Below are positions 17,835 to 26,835 of a stretch of 64,000 nt of DNA, piece after piece. Every line of letters begins with the position of its first letter. Position 1 is the stretch's first letter. The translations under genes were made by a program, and so were the position numbers. Source of the DNA: Nocardia brasiliensis NBRC 14402 (GTDB taxonomy: Bacteria; Actinomycetota; Actinomycetes; Mycobacteriales; Mycobacteriaceae); contig NZ_BAFT02000058.1 in assembly GCF_000308475.2 (NCBI RefSeq), positions 1 through 64,000 of the forward strand, given 5' to 3'. Below the pieces are notes generated by a model. The model was not told the origin of the DNA. It saw only the letters and a program-made list of their open reading frames with translations, and ran no database searches.

Positions 17835-19145
17835 TCAGCCGCGAGGGTAGGGCCAGGGGTTGAAGCGGCAGTGCTTGCCGTCCATCGGGACCACGCCGCC
17901 GGGCTCGAGGACGGCGATGTCGTTGTTCTTGGTGCCGAAGGTCTGCTGCATCATCACCGGCGCCAGGCCGCCGTCGGTCTCGCACGGCTGGTGCTGGTGG
18001 TAGCCGATGGCGTGCCCGACCTCGTGATTGATCTGGTACTGCCGGTAGGAACCGATATCGCCCTCGAAGGCGATCGCACCGCGCACCCAGCGGACCTCGG
18101 AGAGCACCACCCGGCCGAGATCGGCGTTGTAACAGGACGAGTCGATCGGAATTTCGAAACCACAAGCCTTGCGGGTGGATTCGCGGGACGTGAGCGAAAT
18201 GCGGAATTCGGCGTCGCCCTGATCGACGCGCCGGAACGCGAATTTGGGGTCGTGCGTCCAGCTTTTCGGGTTGGCGAGCGTGGACTCGATCAGCTTCGCC
18301 ACCGATTCGTCGCCGCCGAATCCGGAAGTGTCCACCCCGTCCTCGATTTCGACGGTGTAGCGGAAAACCGAATCGGTCCCGGTGCCGACCTGTGCGGTCG
18401 AACCGGGAACCATATGCCAAGTGCCGGCACCGGTTTCGGCGAAACTGCCGCCCTGCGGCAACGCACCGGTCGGCAAATCCGCGGGGAAATGACCGTCACC
18501 GCTGGGCAAGCCGATGATGCCCGCGTTGCGGGTATGCGGACTCAACTGTCCCAAGCCCGGCGTGTTTGCGGCGCCGACGATCGGATCGCCGCCGCGCACC
18601 GCGTCCACGATCACCAGCACCGTGACCGCGAAGAGCACCGGTAACGCGTACGCCCGCCAGCCATAGGTGGACACGAAACGGCCCAGCGCGCTCTGCTTCT
18701 TGGCGGTGCGCTCGGGGCGCTCCCTGGTGCGGCCCTCGTCCGGCGCGGTGGGATCCCAGCGGGCGCGCAGCGGTTGATGGGAGCGATCGGGCCGGTCGTA
18801 CAGGCCGAGCGGGTCGTAGATCTCGACACCGTTGTGGTCACGCCGCGGTGCCGACGAATCGGACTGCGGTGCAAGGGGATCCACGACAGGCTCGACACCG
18901 CTGCGCCGGGCCGAGCCGGGCCTGCGACGCGGCGGAGTGCCGACATCGAGCCGGTCCTCGGCGTCGAGCGGGGGCACGGCGCCGGATGCGCCGGCCCGTG
19001 CCTGCCGACCGGACCTCGGCACGGGTTCGGAGACCACGGAACCCGGTGCACCGGGACCAGCACGGCGGCGCGCATCGCGCCCGCCGCCGGACACAGCCGG
19101 CGGGCCGGAGTCCGGTCCCCCGAGACGGTCGGCGCGGAATCTCAC
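17835..19145 (-). CDS. DUF3152 membrane-anchored zinc-metalloprotease-like protein
   Basis: The product (about 436 residues) has a long Arg/Pro-rich cytoplasmic N-terminal region, one membrane segment (YALPVLFAVTVLVIVDAV, about 168-185) and an exported DUF3152 domain. That domain contains INHEVGHAIGYHQHQPC, a complete HExxHxxGxxH zinc-binding motif around residue 372. Cysteines (CGFEIPIDSSC, HQPC, HCRF) suggest disulfides outside the cell. The orthologue I recall is Rv3207c; no substrate is known. GTG 19145 is chosen because upstream codons look non-coding, but an ATG at 19214 is also open. It is divergent from the TetR gene, as in mycobacteria. Confidence 0.85.
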   Translation of the reverse strand: MRFRADRLGGPDSGPPAVSGGGRDARRRAGPGAPGSVVSEPVPRSGRQARAGASGAVPPLDAEDRLDVGTPPRRRPGSARRSGVEPVVDPLAPQSDSSAPRRDHNGVEIYDPLGLYDRPDRSHQPLRARWDPTAPDEGRTRERPERTAKKQSALGRFVSTYGWRAYALPVLFAVTVLVIVDAVRGGDPIVGAANTPGLGQLSPHTRNAGIIGLPSGDGHFPADLPTGALPQGGSFAETGAGTWHMVPGSTAQVGTGTDSVFRYTVEIEDGVDTSGFGGDESVAKLIESTLANPKSWTHDPKFAFRRVDQGDAEFRISLTSRESTRKACGFEIPIDSSCYNADLGRVVLSEVRWVRGAIAFEGDIGSYRQYQINHEVGHAIGYHQHQPCETDGGLAPVMMQQTFGTKNNDIAVLEPGGVVPMDGKHCRFNPWPYPRG

Positions 19146-19270
19146 GCCCACCAGCGTCTCACAACGCGCAAGTGCCGCCGTCGGGCACGCCACCTCCGGC
19201 GCCGGGTGCGACATTTCTCACCGCGTCGAATCAGTTCTCCGGGCCCGGTCTGCGGGCGGGCAACAACCGA

Positions 19271-19288
19271 GTATCGTTCTTGGGATAC
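19271..19288. promoter_or_regulatory. Candidate TetR operator
   Basis: GTATC, eight bases, GATAC form a perfect 5-bp inverted repeat 44 bp before the TetR start in the divergent DUF3152/TetR gap. Position and symmetry fit an autoregulatory operator. Confidence 0.4.
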
Positions 19289-19331
19289 CCGGTGCACACC
19301 CCTTGCCGGGGAATCAACTGGGAGAGCCGAA

Positions 19332-19988
19332 ATGACTGACCTCGTGGACCGGATGACGTCCCGTAGAACGTCGTCCGAGCCCGCCAAACGCGGCACCCGG
19401 CTTCCGCGCGACGAGCGACGTCTCCAGCTACTCGCGGCGGCCAGCGAAGTCTTCGTCCAGCGCGGATACCACGCCGCAGGCATGGACGAGATCTCGCAGT
19501 GCGCGGGCGTGAGCAAGCCGGTGCTGTATCAGCACTTCACCAGCAAGCTGGAGCTGTACCTGGCGGTCCTGCAGAACTACGTGGACATGCTGGTCTCCAG
19601 CGTCCGGCAGGCGCTGCGGTCGACCACCGACAACCGCCAGCGCGTCCGAGCCGCCGTACAGGCCTACTTCGATTTCGTCGACAACGAGATGCAGGGCTTC
19701 CGCCTCGTCTTCGAATCCGACCTGACCAGCGAGCCGCAGGTGCAGCGCCGGGTCGAGCAGGCCACCGAGGCCTGCGTGGACGCGGTGTTCGACCTGGTGG
19801 CCCACGACTCGGGCCTCGACCCGTACCGGGCCCGCATCCTCGCGGTCGGCCTGGTCGGCGCGAGCCAGTTCACCGCGCGCTACTGGCTGGAGGCGGACCG
19901 GCCCATCCCCAAGGAAGAAGCCGTCGACACGACCGTCTCCCTCGCCTGGGGTGGTCTGTCCCACGTGCCCTTGCACCCGATCGACTGA
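19332..19988 (+). CDS. TetR family regulator (Rv3208-like)
   Basis: The 218-residue protein has an N-terminal TetR helix-turn-helix (about 20-70: LLAAASEVFVQRGYHAAGMDEISQCAGVSKPVLYQHFTSK) followed by a helical ligand domain. A GGGAGAG motif lies six bases before ATG 19332. It is the positional counterpart of Rv3208, between the DUF3152 and DUF3107 genes. Its ligand is unknown. Likely targets are itself and the divergent DUF3152 gene. Confidence 0.92.
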   Translation: MTDLVDRMTSRRTSSEPAKRGTRLPRDERRLQLLAAASEVFVQRGYHAAGMDEISQCAGVSKPVLYQHFTSKLELYLAVLQNYVDMLVSSVRQALRSTTDNRQRVRAAVQAYFDFVDNEMQGFRLVFESDLTSEPQVQRRVEQATEACVDAVFDLVAHDSGLDPYRARILAVGLVGASQFTARYWLEADRPIPKEEAVDTTVSLAWGGLSHVPLHPID

Positions 19989-20004
19989 GCAGAGCCCGGA
20001 CACG

Positions 20005-20040
20005 AACGAGCCCCCGCACCCGAAGGTGCGGGGGCTCGTT
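20005..20040. terminator. Bidirectional terminator between TetR and DUF3107 genes
   Basis: A perfect 16-bp stem (20005-20020 with 20025-20040) and a CGAA tetraloop lies between convergent genes. This is one of the strongest hairpins in the window. Confidence 0.9.
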
Positions 20041-20065
20041 GCGGTTCGGGCCGCGGCCGGAAACC

Positions 20066-20293
20066 TCAGACGGTGGCGAAGCCCACGCGACCGCTCTGCG
20101 GGGTGCCGATCTCGACGTAGGCGACCTTCGACGCCTGGATCAGGAACTTGCGTCCCTTCTCGTCGGTCAGGGACACGACGCCGCCACTGCCGTTCAGCGC
20201 ACCGGCCACCAGCGCCTCGACCTCGTCCGGGGTCTGCGAGCTGATGATCAAGAGCTCGCGTGGGCTATCCGAAATACCGATCTTGACCTCCAC
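20066..20293 (-). CDS. DUF3107 family protein (TB9.4-like)
   Basis: The 75-residue protein begins EVKIGISDSPRELLI and ends YVEIGTPQSGRVGFATV, matching the DUF3107 family (Rv3208A, TB9.4). It is a small soluble ATP-binding-type fold of unknown function, strongly conserved in actinobacteria. A GGAGG at 20300-20304 stands six bases before GTG 20293, which decides the start; a TTG at 20299 touches the ribosome-binding site and is too close. Confidence 0.9.
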   Translation of the reverse strand: MEVKIGISDSPRELLIISSQTPDEVEALVAGALNGSGGVVSLTDEKGRKFLIQASKVAYVEIGTPQSGRVGFATV

Positions 20294-20394
20294 GGCCAAC
20301 CTCCGAACGTAAGAGTCCTGTGCTGTCGTCCCAAGGCTAATGCAGGGGGATCATCCGGTCGGCAGACGGTGCCTGCGCTCTCAGCGAAACAGAA

Positions 20395-20422
20395 AAGGCC
20401 CGCACGCCGCTGTGCAGGCCTT
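20395..20422 (-). terminator. Terminator of the YceI gene
   Basis: Arms 20395-20404 and 20413-20422 pair at 9 of 10 positions. Read leftward the hairpin is followed by TTTTCTGTTT, a classic intrinsic terminator for the YceI gene ending at 20438. Confidence 0.8.
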
Positions 20423-20437
20423 CGTCGGCGCGGGGGC

Positions 20438-20983
20438 CTACTTGGGCTCGACGAGCTGGATCTCCAGCTCGATGTTCACCTTGTCGCTGAGCATGCCGGG
20501 CAGCGCGCCGCCGACGCCGAAGTCGGTGCGCTTGATGGTGCCGGTGGCCGAGAAACCGGCGTGGTTGTCACCGGTGGCGCCGAACTCCTGCACCCCGCCC
20601 CATTCCACGTCCAGGGTGACGGGCTTGGTGACGCCGCCGAGCGTGGCCTCGCCCTCGACCTCGAAGGACTCCGCGATCTGCACCGGCGCGGTGGCGCGGA
20701 AGGTCAGCGTCGGGCGGTTGGCCACGTCGAGGAAGTCCGCGGTGCGGATGTGCGCGTCCCGGTCGGGGTTGCCGGTATCGAACGAGTCGAGGTAGATCGT
20801 GGCGCCGAGTTCGGCGCGACCGGCCTCGTCGACCACGAATTCGGTCTCGAACTTGGTGAATCCGCCGCGCACCTTGGAGATGCCGAGGTGGCGGACGGTG
20901 AAGGCCACCGAGGAGTGCGCGGTGTCCAGGGTCCAGGCGCCCGCCTTCAGCTGGGCGGTGGTCGATTCGGAAGAAGTAGTCAT
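20438..20983 (-). CDS. YceI family lipid-binding protein
   Basis: The 181-residue single-domain protein shows the YceI pattern: WTLDTAHSSVAFTVRHLGISKVRGGF, then DAHIRTADFLDVANRPTLTF and IKRTDFGVGG. YceI proteins form a lipocalin-like barrel that binds polyisoprenoid or other lipids. There is no signal peptide, so this one is cytoplasmic, as usual in actinomycetes. The XRE regulator gene is divergent across 93 bp and may control it. Confidence 0.93.
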   Translation of the reverse strand: MTTSSESTTAQLKAGAWTLDTAHSSVAFTVRHLGISKVRGGFTKFETEFVVDEAGRAELGATIYLDSFDTGNPDRDAHIRTADFLDVANRPTLTFRATAPVQIAESFEVEGEATLGGVTKPVTLDVEWGGVQEFGATGDNHAGFSATGTIKRTDFGVGGALPGMLSDKVNIELEIQLVEPK

Positions 20984-21076
20984 GCCCTAGACCCTGGCCG
21001 GACCACGGTCCGTTAACCAGACCGCCGTTATCCTGGACCTGACAGGGCGAGGGTAAGCCTCCCAGGAAACGGCACG

Positions 21077-21919
21077 ATGGAGCCCATGGCACGCAACGGA
21101 TTCGCGGAGTTCCTCATCGCACGCCGGGCCGAACTACGGCCCGGCGACGTCGGTATGCCGGAGGGCAGGCGGCGCCGGACCCCAGGACTGCGCCGCGAAG
21201 AGGTGGCCGTCCGGGCCGGGGTGAGCGCGGACTATCTGGCCCGGCTCGAACAGGGCCGCGACACCAATCCGTCCGTCGCCGTGGTCGACGCGCTGGCCGA
21301 CGCGCTGCTGCTGCGCGGCAACGAACGCCACCACTTCAGCATGCTCGCCCTGGCCTCCGGCAACGAATCCAACTGCCCGGGCAGCGAATCCGCCGAAGAG
21401 CAGGTCGCGGACACGATCCAGTCGATCCTGCGGGCGCTGCAGCCGACCCCGGCCTTCGTGATCGGCCGGCGGTTGAACGTGCTGGGCTGGAACGCCGCCT
21501 GGGCCGAATTCGCCGCGCCGCTCGGTCTGCTGGAGGGGGACAGCCAGCCGAACCTGGCCTGGTACACCTTCCGGCATCCGACCGCGCGGACCGTGCTGCG
21601 CAACTGGTCCGAGGCGGCTGATATCTTCACCGCCGCGCTCGCCCGCGCGAAACTCCGCTGGCCGGGCGATGATTCGCTCCTGAAGACGATCGACGCGCTG
21701 CGCCGCCAACCGGAGTTCGCGGCGCGCTGGAAGCCGCACCACGTGGGCGCGCGCATCTCCGGCATGCTGCAGCTGGACCACCCGGTGCACGGGCGGGTCG
21801 ATGTGCCGTTCGAAACCTTGGAAGCCGATCGCGATCAGAGCGTCATCGTCTGGCTGGTCGACCAGGCCCAGACGCAGACCCAGGGCCTGCGTCTGGTTCG
21901 TCCGGCCGCGAACGAGTAG
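21077..21919 (+). CDS. XRE regulator with MmyB-like ligand domain
   Basis: The 280-residue protein has an N-terminal XRE helix-turn-helix (about 12-80: TPGLRREEVAVRAGVSADYLARLEQGRDTNPS) and an MmyB-type, PAS-like ligand domain (about 110-275: PTPAFVIGRRLNVLGWNAAWAEF). Regulators of this class usually sit beside an oxidoreductase or small-molecule gene. Here the divergent YceI gene is the likely target. ATG 21077 has an AGGA about nine bases upstream; ATG 21086 with GGAG close before it is an alternative. Confidence 0.9.
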   Translation: MEPMARNGFAEFLIARRAELRPGDVGMPEGRRRRTPGLRREEVAVRAGVSADYLARLEQGRDTNPSVAVVDALADALLLRGNERHHFSMLALASGNESNCPGSESAEEQVADTIQSILRALQPTPAFVIGRRLNVLGWNAAWAEFAAPLGLLEGDSQPNLAWYTFRHPTARTVLRNWSEAADIFTAALARAKLRWPGDDSLLKTIDALRRQPEFAARWKPHHVGARISGMLQLDHPVHGRVDVPFETLEADRDQSVIVWLVDQAQTQTQGLRLVRPAANE

Positions 21920-21920
21920 G

Positions 21921-22610
21921 TCAGAGACCGAGCTTGGCCATGCGCTCGGCATGGCTGGTCTGCATGCGCTCGAACAGCGCGGCGATGCCGTTCAGGTCGC
22001 CGGTGGCGCTGAGCACCAGCTCGGTCAGCTCGTCGCGCTGGGCCATCACGTACTGCGCCTGGGTGATCGCCTCGCCCAGCAGGCGCCGGCCCCAGAGGGT
22101 GAGCCGGTCGCGCTCGGAGCGACTGGTCTCGACCGCGCGACGCACCTCCTCCACCACGAACTCGGAGTGGCTCGTCTCTTCGAGCACGTCCCGGACGACG
22201 GCCGCGACCTCGGGCGCGAGCGCCCCGGCGATCTCGGTGTAGAAGTCGGCGGCGATGCCGTCGCCGACGTAGAACTTCACCATCGACTCGAGCCAGGTCG
22301 ACGGGTCGGTGGAGGCGTGGTAGGCGTCGAGCGCCCGGACGAACGGGGCCATCGCGTCGAAGATGTCGACGCCGCGCTCGGCCAGCGCCGACTCCAGCGC
22401 ATTGAAGTGGCCCATCTCGGCGGAGGCCATCTTGGCGACCGCTACCTTGCCGCGCAGCGTCGGCGACAGCTTGGCTTCCTCGGCCAGCCGATAGAACGCG
22501 GAGATCTCGCCGTAGGCGAGCACCGCGAACAGATCGATGACTCCGGGATGGTCGGCGGGGATGGAGTCTGCGGACGAAACACCCGGCGCGGCAGGTGACT
22601 GTGCTCCCAT
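21921..22610 (-). CDS. Ferritin-like fold protein (Rv3210c-like)
   Basis: The 229-residue protein is almost entirely helical. It has spaced acidic/His motifs expected of a ferritin-like di-iron bundle: YGEISAFYRLAEEA, KMASAEMGHFNALE and LEETSHSEFVVEEV. The E-x(n)-ExxH pairs are consistent with metal binding. It resembles the actinobacterial ferritin-like family represented by Rv3210c. The reaction, if any, is unknown; tRNA-hydroxylase (MiaE) type chemistry has been suggested for related folds. It ends two bases from the convergent XRE gene. Confidence 0.8.
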   Translation of the reverse strand: MGAQSPAAPGVSSADSIPADHPGVIDLFAVLAYGEISAFYRLAEEAKLSPTLRGKVAVAKMASAEMGHFNALESALAERGVDIFDAMAPFVRALDAYHASTDPSTWLESMVKFYVGDGIAADFYTEIAGALAPEVAAVVRDVLEETSHSEFVVEEVRRAVETSRSERDRLTLWGRRLLGEAITQAQYVMAQRDELTELVLSATGDLNGIAALFERMQTSHAERMAKLGL

Positions 22611-22681
22611 GACCCCAGACTAGTACTCCGCCGCGCTCGTGCCCGCCGTCGGCGGCACCTCCGCCGGAATTCCACGCGCGC

Positions 22682-23749
22682 TCATGCCGATTCGGCCAGG
22701 AACTTGTCCAGATAGGTCCACGTGGTGCCGCGCGCCTCGGGGCCGGTGAGGATGCCCAGGTGGCTACCGGGCGAGGTCTCGTAGCGGACCGAGGCGGCGC
22801 CGGTGAGGTTGCGCGCGCCCGCCTCGACCGCGGCCGCCGCGGTGATCACGTCGCTCGGCCCGCCGACCAGCAGCACCGGCGCGCTCACCTGCGCCAGCTC
22901 GATGCGCCGCGCGCCGAGCCGGACCACACCGCGGCCGATGTCGTTGTTCAGGATCAGCCGGCCCCACAGCTGACCGTAGAAGCGGCCGGGGTAGCCGGGC
23001 ATCTCGGCCATGAAGCGGTCGATGGTCTCCATCCGGGCCAATGTCTCGGTGCGCGCGATATTGCTCGCGACGAACCACGGCCGGGTCAGCTCGCGATCCC
23101 ACGCGGTGACCTTGTAGGCGATCCTGGTCAGCGAGGCGGGCACACCACCGGCCGCGCGGACCAGCGTCGAGGTGCCGATCCCGCCCGTGAACCGGGCGAC
23201 CGCGCGCAGCTGCGGGATACCGGTCATCTTGTCGTAGTCCAGCGGCGAGCCGACCGCGGTGATCGACCGGATCGGCAACTCGGCGTGCGCGGCGGCGGTG
23301 AGCAGCGCCAGCGTGCCGCCGAGCGACCAGCCGACCAGATCGACCGGCACGCCGCCGCGATCGGCGGAGGTGCGCAGCACCGCCTCGGGCAGGATCTCAT
23401 CGATCCAGTCCTCGAAGCCCATCCGCCGGTCGGCGAAGGTGATCTCGCCGTAGTCGATGACGTAGGGCGCGCGACCGGTCTCGAGCAGGAACCCGGCCAG
23501 GCTCTGGTCCGGACGCAGGTCGAAGCAGGTGGCCGGGGCGGCCAGCGGCGGCACCAGCAGGACGGCCGAATCCGTTGCAGTGGAAGCGTTTTCGGCCGCA
23601 CCGGGGCGATGCTCGAACCGGCGCAGCTGGCGATGCGGCTCGTCCCACAGCACCGTCGACGGGGTGGGATCGGGCGCCTCGACGCCCGATCCGAAGGTCA
23701 GTGCCCACGCGTTGCGCGCGGCGATCGTGACGGTGTCCGCGATATTCAC
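22682..23749 (-). CDS. Alpha/beta hydrolase related to PhaC
   Basis: The 355-residue protein resembles class III polyhydroxyalkanoate synthase subunits in overall layout (VLLVPPLAAPATCFDLRPDQSLAGFLLETGRAPYVIDYGE). However, the nucleophile elbow is GWSLGG with Ser, whereas true PHA synthases use Cys there. It is therefore more likely a hydrolase or acyltransferase of this fold. The late SHLGILTG motif gives the catalytic His. No PHA genes are nearby. Confidence 0.82.
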   Translation of the reverse strand: MNIADTVTIAARNAWALTFGSGVEAPDPTPSTVLWDEPHRQLRRFEHRPGAAENASTATDSAVLLVPPLAAPATCFDLRPDQSLAGFLLETGRAPYVIDYGEITFADRRMGFEDWIDEILPEAVLRTSADRGGVPVDLVGWSLGGTLALLTAAAHAELPIRSITAVGSPLDYDKMTGIPQLRAVARFTGGIGTSTLVRAAGGVPASLTRIAYKVTAWDRELTRPWFVASNIARTETLARMETIDRFMAEMPGYPGRFYGQLWGRLILNNDIGRGVVRLGARRIELAQVSAPVLLVGGPSDVITAAAAVEAGARNLTGAASVRYETSPGSHLGILTGPEARGTTWTYLDKFLAESA

Positions 23750-23818
23750 ACCGAGAATGTCTCACATCTCGGTACCGGCGGTAACAGGCAAGTCCGGTTT
23801 GTGGCGAACACCCCTTCG

Positions 23819-24676
23819 TCAGCCCCGGCCCATCGCGACCGGGGTGACGGGCGGCAGCACCGTCTCCCGCACCTTTCGCACCAACGGCGCGAGCGAGGTC
23901 GTCAACTCGGCGACGCCGCCGGCCGACAGCGCGGCCAGGCCCCCGTTCCACGCCGCCTTGTCGGTACTGGCCTCCACCCGGGTGAGCAGTTCGCCGCCGC
24001 TGCCGGTGAGCGCGGGATTGCTCGGCTCCCCCCGCACCAGTCCCCTGGCCCGCAGATCGTCACAGGTGTCGGCCCAGTCGCGCTCGGACAGACCGCGCGC
24101 GGGCCGCATCACCGATTCCGGCGCCTTGCCCGCCGCCACCTGCATGATCAGCGCCTCGCGACCGGTCAGGCCGTGCGCCACCAGCGCGGCGACATGCCCG
24201 TCGCCGCGGTGCTCGCGCAGCGAACTGGCCAGCTGCCACAGCGCGCCGACCGGATCCGCGGGCAGCGGCAGCGCCGCGTTCGCCGCGAACAGCGGCCTGC
24301 CGGTCGGATCGGCGTCACGCTGCACCGGAACGAGCAGTTCCACCGCGCGGGCGCATTCCGCCTCGCCCGCGCCGAGCCCACGCAGCAGCGCCGCGGAGAA
24401 ATCGAGACGTACCTCCAGACACTGCTGCGGGGTCGCCCGCGCCCAGGCGTCCGGCACCGCTTTGCGCACCATATCCGGATGAAAACCGGCAAACGTCGCC
24501 GCCACTGTGGCGGCGGTCACGGCGCCGAGCGGTGCGGCCCGAAATGCGAAGTACGTTTGCCAGTAACCGCGCAGCCCGATCGCGACGCCCGCCTCCTTGA
24601 CACCGGCCCCGAAATAGACCACATCGTGTAGCGGTTCGAGCGTCGTCCAGATTTGCCGCGCAGGATGAATTGCCAT
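23819..24676 (-). CDS. SCO6745-type protein
   Basis: The 285-residue soluble protein starts MAIHPARQIWTTLEPLHDVVYFG and contains YWQTYFAFRAAPLGAVTAATVAATFAGFHPDMV, a pattern I associate with the SCO6745 family widespread in actinomycetes. Its second half (WADTCDDLRARGLV) resembles a winged-helix segment. No function is known. The start at ATG 24676 is preferred because the open frame upstream is Cys/Arg-rich and unlike protein. Confidence 0.7.
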   Translation of the reverse strand: MAIHPARQIWTTLEPLHDVVYFGAGVKEAGVAIGLRGYWQTYFAFRAAPLGAVTAATVAATFAGFHPDMVRKAVPDAWARATPQQCLEVRLDFSAALLRGLGAGEAECARAVELLVPVQRDADPTGRPLFAANAALPLPADPVGALWQLASSLREHRGDGHVAALVAHGLTGREALIMQVAAGKAPESVMRPARGLSERDWADTCDDLRARGLVRGEPSNPALTGSGGELLTRVEASTDKAAWNGGLAALSAGGVAELTTSLAPLVRKVRETVLPPVTPVAMGRG

Positions 24677-25125
24677 GTCGCGCAGCGTACGTCGAGGAAC
24701 GGCGCGGGGATACCGTAGTTCGGATTCCGAATAAACGGCGGTGGCAATTCGAGCCGCGCACAATATCACGCTACAATCGCAGCGGACAACGAAATGTTTC
24801 GCTCGACGGAGTTGCCAGATCTGTGCGTCGACCGCCACCGCGGTACTCCGCAGATCGCCCGCACCGAGTTGTCGAGCAGCGGTTTCGTCGTCCAGGAAAA
24901 TGTGCGCGCACCAGATCCGCATCGCCGATGCGCCGCGCCGATGTCTCCCGAGGTAGCTGCCACAAGCCGCGGCACCCGACGACATCCGGAGCGTGGCCGG
25001 GCGAGTATCACAGGCGGAGACGTGGTAGTCGTGGGCCGACCGGTCCGCCCCACCTCGTGCGCGCGTGACGCGATTACGAGGAAGGCACGAACCTGAGCAA
25101 GATCACCGTTGAACAGGAACCCGGG
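24677..25125. other. 449-bp divergent intergenic region without a convincing gene
   Basis: This gap separates the leftward SCO6745-type gene from the rightward helicase gene. It is less GC-rich than its surroundings. It contains a perfect 13-bp palindrome, TTCGG-ATT-CCGAA, at 24719-24731, 43 bp before the SCO6745-type start. Short open frames exist but have poor codon bias and no recognisable motif. Length and composition suggest a long helicase leader, as is common for DEAD-box helicase genes under post-transcriptional control. Confidence 0.5.
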
Positions 25126-26808
25126 GTGGCGGACACGCTGTTGACCGCCGAACTGGACGAAACCCATACCGCACCGACATTTGCCGAATTGGGGGTGCGC
25201 GCGGAAATCGTGCGCGCGCTCGACGAGATCGGCATCGAACGTACTTTCGCCATTCAGGAACTCACCCTGCCGTTGGCGCTCGCCGGTGAAGATCTGATCG
25301 GTCAGGCGCGCACCGGCATGGGCAAGACCTTCGGCTTCGGCGTGCCGCTGCTGCACCGCATCGCCACCGCCGATACCGGCACCACCCCGCTCGACGGCAC
25401 GCCGCGGGCGCTGGTCATCGTGCCGACCCGCGAGCTGTGCATCCAGGTCACCAGCGACCTGGAGAACGCGAGCAAGTACCTGACCAACCACCAGGGACCG
25501 CTGAAGGTGGCCTCCATCTACGGTGGCCGCCCCTACGAGTCGCAGATCGCCGCGCTGCGCGCCGGCGTCGACGTCGTGGTCGGCACGCCGGGCCGGCTGC
25601 TGGATCTGGCGAACCAGAATCATCTGATCCTGGGCAAGATCGGCGTGCTGGTGCTGGACGAGGCCGACGAGATGCTCGACCTGGGCTTCCTGCCCGATAT
25701 CGAGCGCATCCTGACCATGGTTCCGGACAAGCGCCAGACCATGCTGTTCTCGGCCACCATGCCGGGCCCGATCATCACCCTGGCCCGCACGTTCCTGACC
25801 CGCCCGACGCACATCCGGGCCGAGGAACCGCACGATTCGGCCGTGCACGATCGCACCGCGCAGTTCGTCTACCGCGCGCACGCGCTGGACAAGAGCGAAC
25901 TGATCGCCAAGGTGCTGCAGGCCGAGGGCCGCGGTGCCACGATGGTCTTCACCCGGACCAAGCGCACCGCGCAGAAGGTCGCCGACGATCTGGCCGAGCG
26001 CGGTTTCTCGGTCGGCGCCGTACACGGCGACCTCGGCCAGATCGCCCGGGAGAAGGCGCTCACCAAGTTCCGCAAGGGCGCCATCGACGTACTCGTCGCG
26101 ACCGATGTGGCCGCGCGCGGCATCGACATCGACGATGTCACCCACGTCATCAACTACCAGTGCCCCGAGGACGAGAAGACCTACGTGCACCGGATCGGGC
26201 GCACCGGCCGGGCCGGGCGCACCGGTGTCGCGGTGACGCTGATCGACTGGGACGAACTGGCCCGCTGGGCGAGCATCGACAAGGCGCTCGGCCTCGGCAT
26301 CCCGGAACCCGTCGAGACCTACTCGCGCTCCCCGCACCTGTTCAGCGATCTCGGCATCCCCGAGGGCGTCTCGGGCACCGTGCGCAAGGCCAAGCCGGAA
26401 CGGGAAGAGGACGCGGTCGTCGTCGACCGCCCGGCGCGTACCCCGCGCAAGCGCAACCGCAAGCGCACCGTGCGCGGACAGCCGGTCGAGGGCGCCGAGA
26501 CGAACGGCGACACCCCGGTCGACGAGCACAGCGCCGACGACGCCGCCCCCGACTCGGACGAGAACGGTGACAAGCCCGCGCGGCGCAGGCGCAGGCGGCG
26601 CAAGTCCGCCGGCGACGCCGAGGCTGGCCCGGACACCGCGACCGAGACCGCGGACGCGTCCGAGACCACGGAGGCGGCCGAGACCGCGGAGGCCGAGTCC
26701 GGCGAGCAGCCCGCCCGGCGCAGGCGCCGTCGCCGCAAGCCCGCTGCCGACGGCAATTCGACCGAAAGCGCAGGCAGTTCGGTCGAACATGCCACGGCTT
26801 CGGTCTGA
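25126..26808 (+). CDS. DEAD-box ATP-dependent RNA helicase (RhlE-like)
   Basis: The 560-residue helicase carries all core motifs: Q motif FAIQELTLPLAL, Walker A ARTGMGKTF, PTRELC, GTPGRLLDL, DEAD (near 178), SAT, ATDVAARGIDIDD and HRIGRTGRAG. The C-terminal 120 residues are a disordered acidic tail with two near-identical Arg-rich blocks (ARRRRRRRK at about 485 and again at about 530), likely RNA-binding. It probably remodels ribosomal or messenger RNA structure. GTG 25126 follows an AGGAA six bases upstream. The counterpart in M. tuberculosis is Rv3211. Confidence 0.94.
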   Translation: MADTLLTAELDETHTAPTFAELGVRAEIVRALDEIGIERTFAIQELTLPLALAGEDLIGQARTGMGKTFGFGVPLLHRIATADTGTTPLDGTPRALVIVPTRELCIQVTSDLENASKYLTNHQGPLKVASIYGGRPYESQIAALRAGVDVVVGTPGRLLDLANQNHLILGKIGVLVLDEADEMLDLGFLPDIERILTMVPDKRQTMLFSATMPGPIITLARTFLTRPTHIRAEEPHDSAVHDRTAQFVYRAHALDKSELIAKVLQAEGRGATMVFTRTKRTAQKVADDLAERGFSVGAVHGDLGQIAREKALTKFRKGAIDVLVATDVAARGIDIDDVTHVINYQCPEDEKTYVHRIGRTGRAGRTGVAVTLIDWDELARWASIDKALGLGIPEPVETYSRSPHLFSDLGIPEGVSGTVRKAKPEREEDAVVVDRPARTPRKRNRKRTVRGQPVEGAETNGDTPVDEHSADDAAPDSDENGDKPARRRRRRRKSAGDAEAGPDTATETADASETTEAAETAEAESGEQPARRRRRRRKPAADGNSTESAGSSVEHATASV

Positions 26809-26835
26809 CCGACCGGATCCGCTACTCTCGCAATC

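Noticed and set aside
22682..23749. Polyhydroxyalkanoate synthase PhaC
   Set aside because: The nucleophile is Ser in GWSLGG; genuine synthases use Cys, and no other PHA genes are nearby.
24794..25096. Small gene upstream of the helicase
   Set aside because: The 100-codon frame lacks a ribosome-binding site and GC-biased third positions and has no recognisable motif; treated as helicase leader.
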